A stretch of 64,000 bases of DNA, taken from assembly GCA_963747515.1 (NCBI GenBank), contig CAVVFN010000005.1, forward strand, positions 558,001-622,000, given 5' to 3'. This document shows, one piece after another, positions 34,901 to 43,317 of this stretch (position 1 is the first letter of the stretch; each line of letters starts with the position of its first letter). The position numbers were made by a program, and so were the translations under genes. The stretch comes from Mariniphaga sp963747515. GTDB taxonomy: Bacteria > Bacteroidota > Bacteroidia > Bacteroidales > Prolixibacteraceae. The notes beneath the pieces were generated by a model. That model was not told the origin of the DNA, ran no database searches, and saw only the letters and a list, made by a program, of their open reading frames with translations.

Positions 34901-36466
34901 TGTAACCTGGGCAAACATCTGCTTAAAATATTCAAATAGCCGCCTTGGCTTTTCAGAAAAAACTGCCAGAGGGACATCGTTCCCCATTGAACTGGTTGGT
35001 TCTGCCCCGGTTTCACACATGGGCTTTATCAGTTCAAACATATCCTCTTTCGAATATCCGAATTCTCCGGCGTAGGTTTCAAAATTATCCATTAACGACG
35101 GAACACGTTGTTTCACTTTAATGTCACCCATCATCAACCGATTCTCTTTAAGCCACATATCATAAGGATTACGATGGCTAAGCTGGTCCTTTACCTCCTC
35201 ATCGGGAATTATAATACCCAGTTGTGTATCCACCAACAAAATCTTTCCAGGCCGCAACCTTCCTTTTTCTTTTATTTCGTCAGGTCTGAAAGTTTGAACA
35301 CCGACTTCAGATCCCATTACAATAAGATCATTCTTAGTTATAATATATCTGGAAGGACGTAAGCCATTTCTGTCGAGGGTACCTCCTATATAGCGACCGT
35401 CGGAAAACACCATGGAGGCAGGACCATCCCATGGTTCCATAATGGTTGAATGATATTCATAAAAGGCCTTTAGACTGGCCGGGATTGGATTTTTCTCATT
35501 GAACGACTCAGGAATCATCATACACAATGAGTGGGGTAAAGTACGGCCTGTCATATGCAAAAACTCCAGCACATTATCGAAGGAGGCTGAATCGGATTTG
35601 TTTTTCTCAATAACGGGAAGCAACTTTTTTAAATCTTCTCCAAAAATTTCTGACTTCATAAGAGCTTCACGTGCCTGCATCCAAAGACGGTTTCCCTTAA
35701 TGGTATTTATTTCTCCATTATGTGCCACAATGCGGAAAGGCTGAGCCAAATCCCATGTCGGAAAAGTATTGGTACTAAATCTTGAATGAACAAGTGCAAT
35801 GGCACTCTTAAACTTCTCGTTTTTAAAATCGAGAAAATAATCACGCAACTGAGCAGGAGTGAACATCCCCTTATAGACAATAACCTTTGCAGAAAAACTT
35901 GGCTGGTAAAAACTGCTTTTGTTTTCCAATGCAGATTCTCTTATTTCGTTTTCTGTCAGTTTCCGTACCAGGTAAAGTTTTCGTTCAAGCATATCCTTCT
36001 CAAGATTGGCTCTTACAAAAACTTGTTTTATAGAGGGTTCCGTCAGCTTGGCAATTTCTCCCGGAGCAGAATGATCAACAGGCACATCCCGATAACCTAC
36101 CAATGTTAAACCTTCAGCCTGAATATGTTTAGACAAAACTTCCATACATAAGGCTGCTTCTTTTTCATCTTTGGGAAGAAAAATCAATCCGGTTCCATAT
36201 TTCCCGGGCTCCCCCACAGGCATTTTTAATTCTTCTGTAATGAATTCATGGGGAATCTGCAGCAATATACCGGCACCATCACCTGTAGAGTTATCGGCAC
36301 TAATGGCCCCACGGTGATCCATATTCAACAAAACCTCCAGTCCTCTGCTGATGATTTCGTGTGATGGTGTACCTTTTATTTGTGCTACAAATCCAATCCC
36401 ACAGTTCTCATGTTCGTTTTCAGGATTATATAATCCCTGTATTTCAGGTAATTTCATTTGCTTCAA
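31943..36466 (-). CDS. gltB: Glutamate synthase, large subunit
   Basis: GltB makes two glutamates from glutamine and 2-oxoglutarate. The 1507-residue chain begins with a short propeptide before C22 (ENCGIGF), which becomes the N-terminal glutaminase nucleophile after processing. The glutamine amidotransferase, central and FMN-binding synthase domains follow. The 3Fe-4S cysteines lie near 1118-1130 (CVMMRKCHMNTCPAG), and the chain ends in the glycine-rich beta-helix (GGRVVVLGKTGKNFGAGMSGG). The promoter and dyad upstream are listed separately. Confidence 0.97.
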   Translation of the reverse strand: MKQMKLPEIQGLYNPENEHENCGIGFVAQIKGTPSHEIISRGLEVLLNMDHRGAISADNSTGDGAGILLQIPHEFITEELKMPVGEPGKYGTGLIFLPKDEKEAALCMEVLSKHIQAEGLTLVGYRDVPVDHSAPGEIAKLTEPSIKQVFVRANLEKDMLERKLYLVRKLTENEIRESALENKSSFYQPSFSAKVIVYKGMFTPAQLRDYFLDFKNEKFKSAIALVHSRFSTNTFPTWDLAQPFRIVAHNGEINTIKGNRLWMQAREALMKSEIFGEDLKKLLPVIEKNKSDSASFDNVLEFLHMTGRTLPHSLCMMIPESFNEKNPIPASLKAFYEYHSTIMEPWDGPASMVFSDGRYIGGTLDRNGLRPSRYIITKNDLIVMGSEVGVQTFRPDEIKEKGRLRPGKILLVDTQLGIIIPDEEVKDQLSHRNPYDMWLKENRLMMGDIKVKQRVPSLMDNFETYAGEFGYSKEDMFELIKPMCETGAEPTSSMGNDVPLAVFSEKPRRLFEYFKQMFAQVTNPAIDPIREGLVMALTNYIGSLHSNILVETPEHCKLIKFQGPILTNTDLGKIKDLKDEMFSHKVIPMLFPVSGGVSGFKDAVEKMLADAEDAVDSRKNYIILSDRDIDKEHAAIPSLLAVSAVHHHLIKKQKRMQVGIILETGEAREVHHFALLLGYGASVINPYLAFAAIERMVKDGKITLEYKEARSNYIKAIDKGLLKVFSKMGISTLRSYHGAQIFESVGINRELIDRYFTGTAAKIGGIGLEEIGKEAVLFHEKAYKENNTPGLFQFENDGVYAWRKNGLHHAWNPESIGLLQWSTRTNDYEKFKEFTALVDQQNRKPAFIRGCFNFKRNPIPLEHVEPEEEIMKRFVTGAMSYGSISIETHQTLAVTMNAIGGRSNTGEGGEDPERFGTNRNSKIKQVASGRFGVTNNYLINAEELQIKIAQGAKPGEGGQLPGYKVNKIIAKTRNSTPGITLISPPPHHDIYSIEDLAQLIYDLKITNPNAKVSVKLVSENGVGTIAAGVSKAFSDIIVIAGTEGGTGASPASSIKHAGLPVELGIAETQQTLVLNNLRGRVKLQVDGQIKTGRDVISLACLGAEEFGFSTAPLIVLGCVMMRKCHMNTCPAGIATQDENLRKRFLGKAEYTINYFRFVAREIREYLADMGFTRFDDIVGHTELLEVNREVTNWKMKSIDFSQLLYRPKEAQKVAIRNTHPNTRPDKGHLDYDLIKDARKAIRGAEKVWISHPIVNVDRTSGAMLSGEISKRYGEAGLPDDTINCTFHGTAGQSFGAFLVKGITFRLEGDSNDYIGKGLSGGKIIVVPPVGSTFKPEENIIVGNTSFYGATKGEAYIRGVAGERFCVRNSGVKAVVEGAGDHCCEYMTGGRVVVLGKTGKNFGAGMSGGIAYVLDETGNFDYFCNKGLVDLLPVEDKSDINELQTLINNHLLYTQSALASAILTNWEEYLPKFVKVIPFEYKKVLEELKLQELQKKLQLTEDDPSRHE

Positions 36467-36572
36467 ACTATTATTCTGTTTTCATTTATCCATTCATTCA
36501 AAAAGAATGGAAGCCTTCCTTTACTGTCACTAATGTGTAAGAAAAACCAAATCTTTATTAATGAATTGAAAC

Positions 36573-36603
36573 CAAAAATAGATATATGAATGATAAATTG
36601 CAA
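36573..36603 (-). promoter_or_regulatory. gltB promoter
   Basis: The -7 element TATTTTTG (36573-36580) is preceded after 20 bp by TTG (36601-36603), good spacing for the Bacteroidota primary sigma factor. The leader would be about 100 nt. Confidence 0.65.
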
Positions 36604-36620
36604 TTCGTAATATCAAAAGA

Positions 36621-36636
36621 TATGTTTCATAACATA
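36621..36636. promoter_or_regulatory. Dyad TATGTT-N4-AACATA (site 2), upstream of gltB
   Basis: The dyad is perfect. Its centre is about 62 bp upstream of the predicted gltB start site, the classical distance for a class I Crp/Fnr-type activator. Confidence 0.6.
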
Positions 36637-36787
36637 CATTTAACCTACTTTTTTGGCCTCTGCTATACCATTTCTGGAGTATGAAAGGAATGCCCTGCCT
36701 TTAGGAGAATAAAAGAAATAAATTTTTCTAAAAAATTGAATTAAGGATCATTAGCTTCTAATCTTCTTAAAAGAATTAGCTGATTAA

Positions 36788-36832
36788 CAAAAACAGTGCC
36801 TGATATAGATCCATTTTTTCAGGCAGGTTTTA
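36788..36832 (-). terminator. argH terminator
   Basis: Downstream of the argH stop the minus-strand transcript has GCCTGA and TCAGGC arms around a 15-nt loop. An AC and then a GTTTTTG run follow, an acceptable intrinsic terminator. The remaining gap to the gltB promoter (about 36640-36787) shows no gene. Confidence 0.55.
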
Positions 36833-36840
36833 CAAACAAA

Positions 36841-38175
36841 TTATTTATTCAAAAGCAAAGAAAGCGCAGATTCAACTTTATCAAAATCAAATTTCTTTAT
36901 TACTGCCTCTTTTTTGGCAGCGATATTTTCGAGACATAAATTACCGATGCTTCCCTGATGAATATGGTGAATTTCCTTTTTTGGTTTATAAGTTCCCGCA
37001 TCAATTTGTTGTGCCACCTGCCGATAGGCATCTCTAAAAGTCACTCCTTTCAATACCAATTCGTTAACCGCTTCAACACTGAAAATATAATCGTACTTTT
37101 CATCATCCAGTATTCTCTCGTTTACTTCCAGTTTATCCAGTGCAAGAATTGCAATTGAAATGCATTCATATATTTCCGGAAAAAGGGGAAGAAAAATCTC
37201 TTTTACTGTTTGCAGGTCGCGAAAATATCCGCTGGGAAGGTTATTAATGATTAATGAAATTTGCTGAGCAGTTCCCTGTATTTTATTGCATTTCCCACGA
37301 ATAAGCTCAAATACATCAGGATTTTTTTTATGAGGCATAATGCTCGACCCGGTTGTAAATTCAGGCGGGAGTTTTACGAAATTAAAATTTTGGCTTGAAA
37401 ATAAACATACATCGAATGCAAGTTTCGACAATGTTGCTGCCAGGTTCCCCAACGAAAAAGCCACTATTTTCTCCATTTTTCCACGCCCCATCTGAGCATA
37501 GACCACATTGTAGTTTAAGTCTTCAAATCCCAGTAATCCGGTAGTCATCTGCCGGTTCAGAGGAAAAGATGAACCATAGCCTGCAGCAGATCCAAGAGGG
37601 TTCTGGTTAGTAATTCGATATGCAGAAAGAAGCAACTCCAGATCATCGGTTATACTTTCAGCATATGCTCCAAACCAAAGGCCAAAAGAAGATGGCATAG
37701 CCACTTGTAAATGTGTATATCCAGGCATTAACACCTGTTTATACCTATCACTTTTTGTTAGCAAAACATTAAACAATTCTTCAGCAACTTTAACTACCCG
37801 TTGAATTCCATCACGGGCATACAGTTTTAAATCGAGTAATACCTGGTCGTTTCGCGAACGTCCGCTGTGAATCTTTCTGCCCAAATCACCCAGCTCCTTT
37901 GTCAGGAGAAATTCAACCTGGGAATGAATATCTTCAACTCCTTCATCAATTTTCAACGCTCCGCTGTCTGCTTTCCGGTATAACCGTTTTAAGGCATCCA
38001 GCAAAACAGGCAACTCTTTTTCTTCTATTAAACCTGCCGAACAGAGCATGGTAACATGAGCCATTGAGCCCAGAATATCAAACGGAGCAAGTAAAACATC
38101 CAGTTCACGATCTTTTCCTACTGTAAATTTCTCAACGGCTTCATTCACCGAAATGCCCTTTTCCCAAAGTTTCAT
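36841..38175 (-). CDS. argH: Argininosuccinate lyase
   Basis: ArgH splits argininosuccinate to arginine and fumarate. The 444-residue protein carries the fumarase/aspartase-superfamily signature GSSIMPHKKNPD and the ArgH-specific HSGRSRNDQV and GYTHLQ. I start at MKLWEKG (38175), because a -7 box (TATCTTTG) sits 24 bp upstream, inside what would be coding sequence with the longer alternative start. No other arginine gene is nearby. Confidence 0.95.
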   Translation of the reverse strand: MKLWEKGISVNEAVEKFTVGKDRELDVLLAPFDILGSMAHVTMLCSAGLIEEKELPVLLDALKRLYRKADSGALKIDEGVEDIHSQVEFLLTKELGDLGRKIHSGRSRNDQVLLDLKLYARDGIQRVVKVAEELFNVLLTKSDRYKQVLMPGYTHLQVAMPSSFGLWFGAYAESITDDLELLLSAYRITNQNPLGSAAGYGSSFPLNRQMTTGLLGFEDLNYNVVYAQMGRGKMEKIVAFSLGNLAATLSKLAFDVCLFSSQNFNFVKLPPEFTTGSSIMPHKKNPDVFELIRGKCNKIQGTAQQISLIINNLPSGYFRDLQTVKEIFLPLFPEIYECISIAILALDKLEVNERILDDEKYDYIFSVEAVNELVLKGVTFRDAYRQVAQQIDAGTYKPKKEIHHIHQGSIGNLCLENIAAKKEAVIKKFDFDKVESALSLLLNK

Positions 38176-38198
38176 AGCTAAAAGAATTGTTATTTGCG

Positions 38199-38206
38199 CA
38201 AAGATA
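38199..38206 (-). promoter_or_regulatory. argH promoter, -7 element
   Basis: TATCTTTG matches TAnnTTTG and would give a leader of about 17 nt to the ATG at 38175. It therefore decides the argH start. Confidence 0.55.
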
Positions 38207-38352
38207 TTGATTTTGCATTTGAAATATTTGGTTCCTGACATTTTATAATATCTGAAAAAAATGCCACATTTGTCCGGCTTTTAAATTCAATACAGGCCTT
38301 TTACCGTAAACAAAAGTCAAAAGTTGTTTAGCTGGAATTTAATTTTTATATC

Positions 38353-39993
38353 ATGCCCACCCTTAAAAAATATGCCTGGTTAATCCTACCTGTTCTTTTT
38401 CTGCTGTATTCAGCCCCATCTTCACTCGATTATGTGTTTTACTTTCCCGATGAAAAATACTATACAGATGCGGTACTGCAAATGATGGATAAAAACGATT
38501 GGGTGACGCCATTTAAGGCAGATGGCTCTCCACGTTTTCTGAAACCCATTGTCACCTATTGGACTTTACTTGGAAGCTATAAGTTATTTGGAGTCAGCCC
38601 CTTATCCTCGCGACTACTATTCTGGCTGGCCGGAGCCCTGCTTACATTAACCGTATACCGAATGACACTGTCTCTTCTGAAGGATAAAAAGACAGCATTG
38701 CTGGCAGGTTTCATTACTGCTGCCAACCCGCTCGTGCTTATGGGTGCCGGCCGCTCCATTCCCGATATTTTGCTGGTACTTTCCCTCACCATCAGTGCAT
38801 GGGGATTTCTTGGAATTTTAATGAAGGAACATTCTTCCAACAAATTTTATTGGATGGCTTATCTGGGAACTGCTTTTGCCTTTGAAACGAAAGGGCTGCC
38901 TGCAGCTGCATTTGCGGGTATCAGTATTCTTTTTTTGCTGTTTAATCCATGGAAGCCCGTAAAGTTAAAGCAACTGATGCACTTCCCTTCCATAGCAACT
39001 GCAATTGCAGTAGCTTTGAGCTGGTTCATCATCATGTATTTTAAACATGGAACAGAATATCTCCATTCGTTTTTTGCCGACCAGATAGGTTACCGGGTTT
39101 CGTCCAAAACAGCGCAGGTAGTAAAAAACACTTTTCTGGGAACATTAAACCTGCTGGCTTACAGTTTGCCGTGGATAATTATAGTGGCCTCAAGGCCATT
39201 AAAACTCAGGAAATACATTAGGAATGTCTCTTCAGAACAAAAAGCCCTTTTTGGTTTCATTGCCATATGGGTAATTGCTGTAATTGCAATGTCGGGCGCG
39301 GTATTTAAATTTTACGATCGCTACCTCCTTCCGGTAATTCCTCTGGTATCATTATTTTTTGCAATGGTTATCCTGCAATGTGACACGTACTATAAAAAAC
39401 CGGCCCGGAAAATCATGCTCGCTCTCAATTTGCTGATACTATTCATTAACATTTTATATTCCCTGTTCATTGAACAAAGCTTCATTTTATCAGCAGGCAC
39501 AGTTACTGGTATTATTCTTTTCGTAATTCTTGTACAGGCTGTGAAAAAATTAGAAGTGCCCGGTATAGGTTTGTCCAATGCAATTTTGCTTCTTTGGTTC
39601 AATGTTCATGTCTTATTGTTTGTTCTGCTTATGCCTCACCCGGGGGATCAACTTGTTGAAGCCATAAAAAATGAACAAACAACAGGAAAAGAATCGATTT
39701 ATGTATATGGAAATATTCGAATGGCGTCTGCAATACGTATATACAGCCACCATCAACTGAATGTAATAAGCATGGATACCCTGTATATACTTCCTGCCAA
39801 TTTAGAACATCTGCTGGTATTTAATAAAAAGGAAGAACATCTGCTTGATTTGGAAGACTATAGTTTAATAAAGGGATCGGAAGAGTGGAAAAGCATTCCT
39901 TCAGAAAGATTTCCGGGAATCCTGCAATCGGCCGTTGAAAAGCTAAAAGGCAGCGGCACTGTGTATTGTATCGCAAAGCCGGATAAAAAATGA
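38353..39993 (+). CDS. ArnT/PMT-type membrane glycosyltransferase
   Basis: The 546-residue protein belongs to the GT-C (PMT/ArnT) superfamily. About ten to twelve membrane segments fill the first 430 residues, and the catalytic acidic motif PDEKYY lies in the first periplasmic loop at about 33-38. RFLKPIVTYW follows, as in ArnT. Such enzymes use polyprenyl-phosphate sugars to modify lipid A, proteins or glycans at the periplasmic face. The next gene overlaps it by 4 bases and encodes a second enzyme of the same class. Confidence 0.87.
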   Translation: MPTLKKYAWLILPVLFLLYSAPSSLDYVFYFPDEKYYTDAVLQMMDKNDWVTPFKADGSPRFLKPIVTYWTLLGSYKLFGVSPLSSRLLFWLAGALLTLTVYRMTLSLLKDKKTALLAGFITAANPLVLMGAGRSIPDILLVLSLTISAWGFLGILMKEHSSNKFYWMAYLGTAFAFETKGLPAAAFAGISILFLLFNPWKPVKLKQLMHFPSIATAIAVALSWFIIMYFKHGTEYLHSFFADQIGYRVSSKTAQVVKNTFLGTLNLLAYSLPWIIIVASRPLKLRKYIRNVSSEQKALFGFIAIWVIAVIAMSGAVFKFYDRYLLPVIPLVSLFFAMVILQCDTYYKKPARKIMLALNLLILFINILYSLFIEQSFILSAGTVTGIILFVILVQAVKKLEVPGIGLSNAILLLWFNVHVLLFVLLMPHPGDQLVEAIKNEQTTGKESIYVYGNIRMASAIRIYSHHQLNVISMDTLYILPANLEHLLVFNKKEEHLLDLEDYSLIKGSEEWKSIPSERFPGILQSAVEKLKGSGTVYCIAKPDKK

Positions 39994-41639
39994 TGAACCT
40001 GCAAAAAAAACATTATTATATTATAGGTGCCTGGTTCATTATTAATTTGCTTCAGGCCATTTTTACCGGCCTTCATTCCGATGAATCGTATTATTGGATG
40101 TACTCCCGGAATCTTGCCTGGGGCTATTTTGATCATCCACCTATGGCAGCATTACTTATTAATGCAGGCTATGCTGTATTACCCGGGGAATTGGGAGTCC
40201 GGCTTTTTATTGTGCTGATTTCCACTGCCACATTTGCCCTCATCATAAACGAGTTGAACGAACAGGAAGATTTTTTCTTTTTATTTGTCTTTTTACTTTC
40301 ATTTCCCCTCATCCACACTCATATTGCCGGTTTTCTTGCCATTCCCGACATACCCCTGCTGTTTTTTACTGTATTATTCCTGCTGCTGTACCGGAAATTC
40401 CTGCTCAATCCCGGGCCAGGATTATCGGTTTTAATGTCGGTTGTGCTGGCAGCAATGATTTACAGCAAGTACCATGCATTTCTCATTATAGGTCTTACTG
40501 TAATATCAAACATAAAGTTGTTGCGCAATAAATACTTCTGGTTAACGGTTGTTTTTACTCTGCTCCTGCTCATTCCTCATATCTGGTGGCAAATTGAAAA
40601 TGGGCTTCCAACTTTCCGGTATCATCTTATTGATCGTGCAAAACCTTTCCGGATAAAACATGTAACTGATTACCTTCTTAATCAGTTGCTTATGGCCGGC
40701 CCATTAACAGGTGTTCTGGTATTTTGGCAACTTTCAAAATTTAAGATAAAGAACGACTTTGACCGTGCTCTGATAGTAAATATTGCGGGTTTCTACATTC
40801 TCTTTTTCCTTCTCAGTTTTAAAAATCGGATTGAAGCACATTGGACGGCAGCAATCATGCCAATGCTTATGATTGTTACCTATCCCTTAATTAAAAAAGA
40901 CTTCAGGTTAAAACTCTGGTTCAAACGGCTGGGCTTGCCTGTTATTGTCTTATTGATGCTTTTCAGAATATACCTGGCAACAGATGCAATTCCCAATGTT
41001 GGCTACACTAAAATAACATTTTACAATAGGGAAGCTTCAGCATTGGAAATTAAGAAAATGGCAGCAGGAAAGAAGGTTGGCTTCTACAACAATTATGCAG
41101 CTGTAAGCAATTATATTTTTTATACCGGTGATTCAGCTGTCCATTTTTCAACTCCGGAATACCGGTTTAACCAATACGACTTGTGGAATGAAGAAAAGTA
41201 TGCCCAGGGAGCGTCTGTTTTTGCTGTACAACCTCAGCACCTAAACCCGCCTCATCTAACACGGATGGTAACCGGAGAGAAGAAAGGTTATATCATTATC
41301 GAAAAATTTCAATCTTTAAATGGTCTGAAAATCCTACTCAGCAAATACGAGCTTCTAAACGACAACTATTTTTTTGCAGTTGATTTGTATAATACTACCG
41401 ATCACACCATATACACCAGGCATGTATCCAGACCCGTTCTGGCAATCAAGCAGAACAGTAAAATAGTTGCAGAAATTCCGCTTCATCATTCAAATACATC
41501 TGAAATTTCTTCCGGAGAAAAAGCCAGACTTCAATTTTCTTTGGAAAAGACAATGCTAAACCGAAATGAATCTTTCGTGATATATACCCGCTCAAAGGAA
41601 AACATCAGGGGCGAAATTATTTCCGTTCAGCCTGAATAA
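39990..41639 (+). CDS. GT-C (family 39-like) membrane glycosyltransferase
   Basis: The 549-residue protein has the GT39-like N-terminus with SDESYYW at about 30-36 and FDHPPMAALL at about 47-56, the family's catalytic and substrate motifs. Many membrane segments extend to about residue 330, followed by a soluble C-terminal domain. Its ATG overlaps the stop of the preceding glycosyltransferase (ATGA), so the two probably act in one pathway, for example on lipid A or an exported glycan. The acceptor is unknown. Confidence 0.87.
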   Translation: MMNLQKKHYYIIGAWFIINLLQAIFTGLHSDESYYWMYSRNLAWGYFDHPPMAALLINAGYAVLPGELGVRLFIVLISTATFALIINELNEQEDFFFLFVFLLSFPLIHTHIAGFLAIPDIPLLFFTVLFLLLYRKFLLNPGPGLSVLMSVVLAAMIYSKYHAFLIIGLTVISNIKLLRNKYFWLTVVFTLLLLIPHIWWQIENGLPTFRYHLIDRAKPFRIKHVTDYLLNQLLMAGPLTGVLVFWQLSKFKIKNDFDRALIVNIAGFYILFFLLSFKNRIEAHWTAAIMPMLMIVTYPLIKKDFRLKLWFKRLGLPVIVLLMLFRIYLATDAIPNVGYTKITFYNREASALEIKKMAAGKKVGFYNNYAAVSNYIFYTGDSAVHFSTPEYRFNQYDLWNEEKYAQGASVFAVQPQHLNPPHLTRMVTGEKKGYIIIEKFQSLNGLKILLSKYELLNDNYFFAVDLYNTTDHTIYTRHVSRPVLAIKQNSKIVAEIPLHHSNTSEISSGEKARLQFSLEKTMLNRNESFVIYTRSKENIRGEIISVQPE

Positions 41640-42093
41640 CCTCTGGCTGACTCCTATTTCCATCGATTGACAAATTGTGAAAAGATCTCTTCCTGTTTTA
41701 ATTCCATCGCAACAATTTCCATTTATCGGCTGATGGTTTGATTGGATTTCAAAAAAGCCTTTATTTTCCCTGCCTTTTTTTTATTTGGAGCATTGACTGT
41801 GCTTCAACTGTCATTGATATTCCTCTTCATGTTTTAAAAGTTCTCCGATCGCGATTTACGAACAGCCCTTTTAATTTGCTGCTCAGGCAAATTGCTTCCA
41901 CCAAATTCAACTGCTTAAACCCAACAATCTAATACACCAAAATGCACATAAACATATTGAAATTTTATATATTTTCTAATTAAATGAATTTATTGCTTAC
42001 AATTTGCCATAAAAATACCTACAAACTTAATTTTTTGTTAATTCATCATACCAACAATAAACGAAAGGGGGGTATATTTAAATAATTACTACA

Positions 42094-42117
42094 TTTTTGG
42101 ATTATAGTATCCAAAAA
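42094..42117 (+). promoter_or_regulatory. Perfect 9-bp dyad upstream of the porin-PII-Amt operon
   Basis: The arms TTTTTGGAT and ATCCAAAAA flank TATAGT. It may be an operator, or a leader hairpin that competes with the structure at 42113-42172. Confidence 0.6.
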
Positions 42118-42172
42118 ATAGGGTATACAATAAAAAATATACTAAATTAACAAATATGACCCTCTATTTTTT
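42113..42172 (+). promoter_or_regulatory. Alternative leader stem
   Basis: The left arm AAAAAATAGGGT (42113-42124) pairs with ACCCTCTATTTTTT (42159-42172), leaving a 2-nt bulge. It shares bases 42113-42117 with the dyad upstream, so the two folds exclude each other. The right arm ends 29 nt before the ATG of the next gene. Confidence 0.45.
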
Positions 42173-42201
42173 AAATATAATTAATATAATTTACAAAAAA
42201 T

Positions 42202-42879
42202 ATGCTATTAAAATTTAAAATAAAAATAATTCTGAAATTCATTTTCCTTTTTAATATCTGCAGTATCATTATCCTGTTTTTGATTACACAGCAATTGCAT
42301 GCACAAAAGTGGACCACGAATCTCGACATTTTCAGCAGCTACATATGGAGAGGAGCAAAGTTTGGTTCAGGGCCAGCATTCCAGCCCTCGGTTAAATTCG
42401 AAGCAGGGGATTTTACTATAGGCGCCTGGGGATCCTGTAATGCATCAGTAAATGAAGCAGCAGAAGCTGACCTATATATTGGCTATGATTTAATAATGAG
42501 AGAACATGCAGCCTTAACGCTTACAGTGACCGACTACTATTTTCCGGGAACAAGTTGGCTAAAAAAAGAAGCTCATTACATTGAACCCCTGATTTCAGTT
42601 AGTGCCGGCCGATTCTCCATCACCGGAGCGTATATAATGAATCAGGGAGAAGGAGATACTTATATAGAAGCAGGATATTCTGCAAAATCGGCAAATCTTT
42701 TTATTGGCAGTGGCAATGGTGTTTATACAACCGATGGAAAATTCAACCTGTGTAACATTGGCATTAGCTCCCGGAAAGAAATTGTAATTACCGAAACCTT
42801 TTTGCTGCCCTTATCAGGTGCAGTTATTCTTAATCCTTCATCTGAACAATTGTATGTAGTCGTTGGAATCTTATTATAA
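42202..42879 (+). CDS. Putative outer-membrane beta-barrel protein of the glnK-amt operon
   Basis: The 225-residue protein has a signal peptide ending near QQLHAQ (about 31-36). Alternating-hydrophobic segments with aromatic girdle residues follow, beginning DIFSSYIWRGAKFGSGPAFQPS, typical of TorF-type putative porins. It is followed after 18 bp by a PII gene and then an ammonium channel gene on the same strand, which suggests induction by nitrogen limitation and perhaps a role in solute passage. The exact substrate is not inferable. Confidence 0.7.
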   Translation: MLLKFKIKIILKFIFLFNICSIIILFLITQQLHAQKWTTNLDIFSSYIWRGAKFGSGPAFQPSVKFEAGDFTIGAWGSCNASVNEAAEADLYIGYDLIMREHAALTLTVTDYYFPGTSWLKKEAHYIEPLISVSAGRFSITGAYIMNQGEGDTYIEAGYSAKSANLFIGSGNGVYTTDGKFNLCNIGISSRKEIVITETFLLPLSGAVILNPSSEQLYVVVGILL

Positions 42880-42897
42880 ATATTAATTCTTAATAAA

Positions 42898-43254
42898 ATG
42901 AAAAAAATTGAAGCAATTATACGAAAAACAAAATTTGAGGAGGTAAAGGAAGCCCTTAATGAGGCAGGAATCGAATTCTTTTCCTTTTGGGACGTAAGAG
43001 GTGTGGGGCAGGCACGCGAAGGGCGGATATACCGCGGGATTGTTTACGACACCAGTAAAATAGAGCGCACCATGCTTTCCATTATCGTACGTGATAAAAA
43101 CGTTCAAAAGACGATAAGTGCGATTCTTGATGCTGCCCGGACCGGTGAAATAGGGGATGGAAAAATTTTCATTGTGCCTATTGAAGAATCGGTACGCATT
43201 CGAACAGGTGAGACTGGCGACGAGTCACTATACATAAAAGGAAAAGAAGAATAA
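42898..43254 (+). CDS. PII nitrogen regulatory protein, GlnK-type
   Basis: The 118-residue protein has the PII fold signatures: KKIEAIIRKTKFEEVKEAL at the N-terminus, a T-loop of about residues 37-55 (VGQAREGRIYRGIVYD) and the ATP-binding segment TGEIGDGKIFIVPIEESVRIRTGE. PII trimers sense 2-oxoglutarate and ATP/ADP. Encoded 63 bp before an amt gene, it most likely gates that channel. The T-loop differs from the enterobacterial form, so uridylylation at the usual tyrosine is uncertain. Confidence 0.93.
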   Translation: MKKIEAIIRKTKFEEVKEALNEAGIEFFSFWDVRGVGQAREGRIYRGIVYDTSKIERTMLSIIVRDKNVQKTISAILDAARTGEIGDGKIFIVPIEESVRIRTGETGDESLYIKGKEE

Positions 43255-43317
43255 AAACTTAAACCAAACCGAAAGATGATATCACGTTTCATCTTCTGGT
43301 ATCTAAAAATTAAAATT

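Larger units (their letters stand above)
41640..42201. other. 562-bp AT-rich intergenic region
   Basis: No credible gene is present. The first 350 bp show nothing recognisable and may be the trailer of the glycosyltransferase pair. The last 110 bp contain G-rich GGGTATA copies at 42069-42075 and 42121-42127 and the paired hairpins listed separately. No TAnnTTTG box was found, so the promoter of the following operon may be of another type. Confidence 0.6.

Noticed and set aside
41738..41932. Small plus-strand frame in the 41640-42201 gap
   Set aside because: No promoter, no ribosome-binding site, no protein-like pattern; composition matches noncoding DNA.
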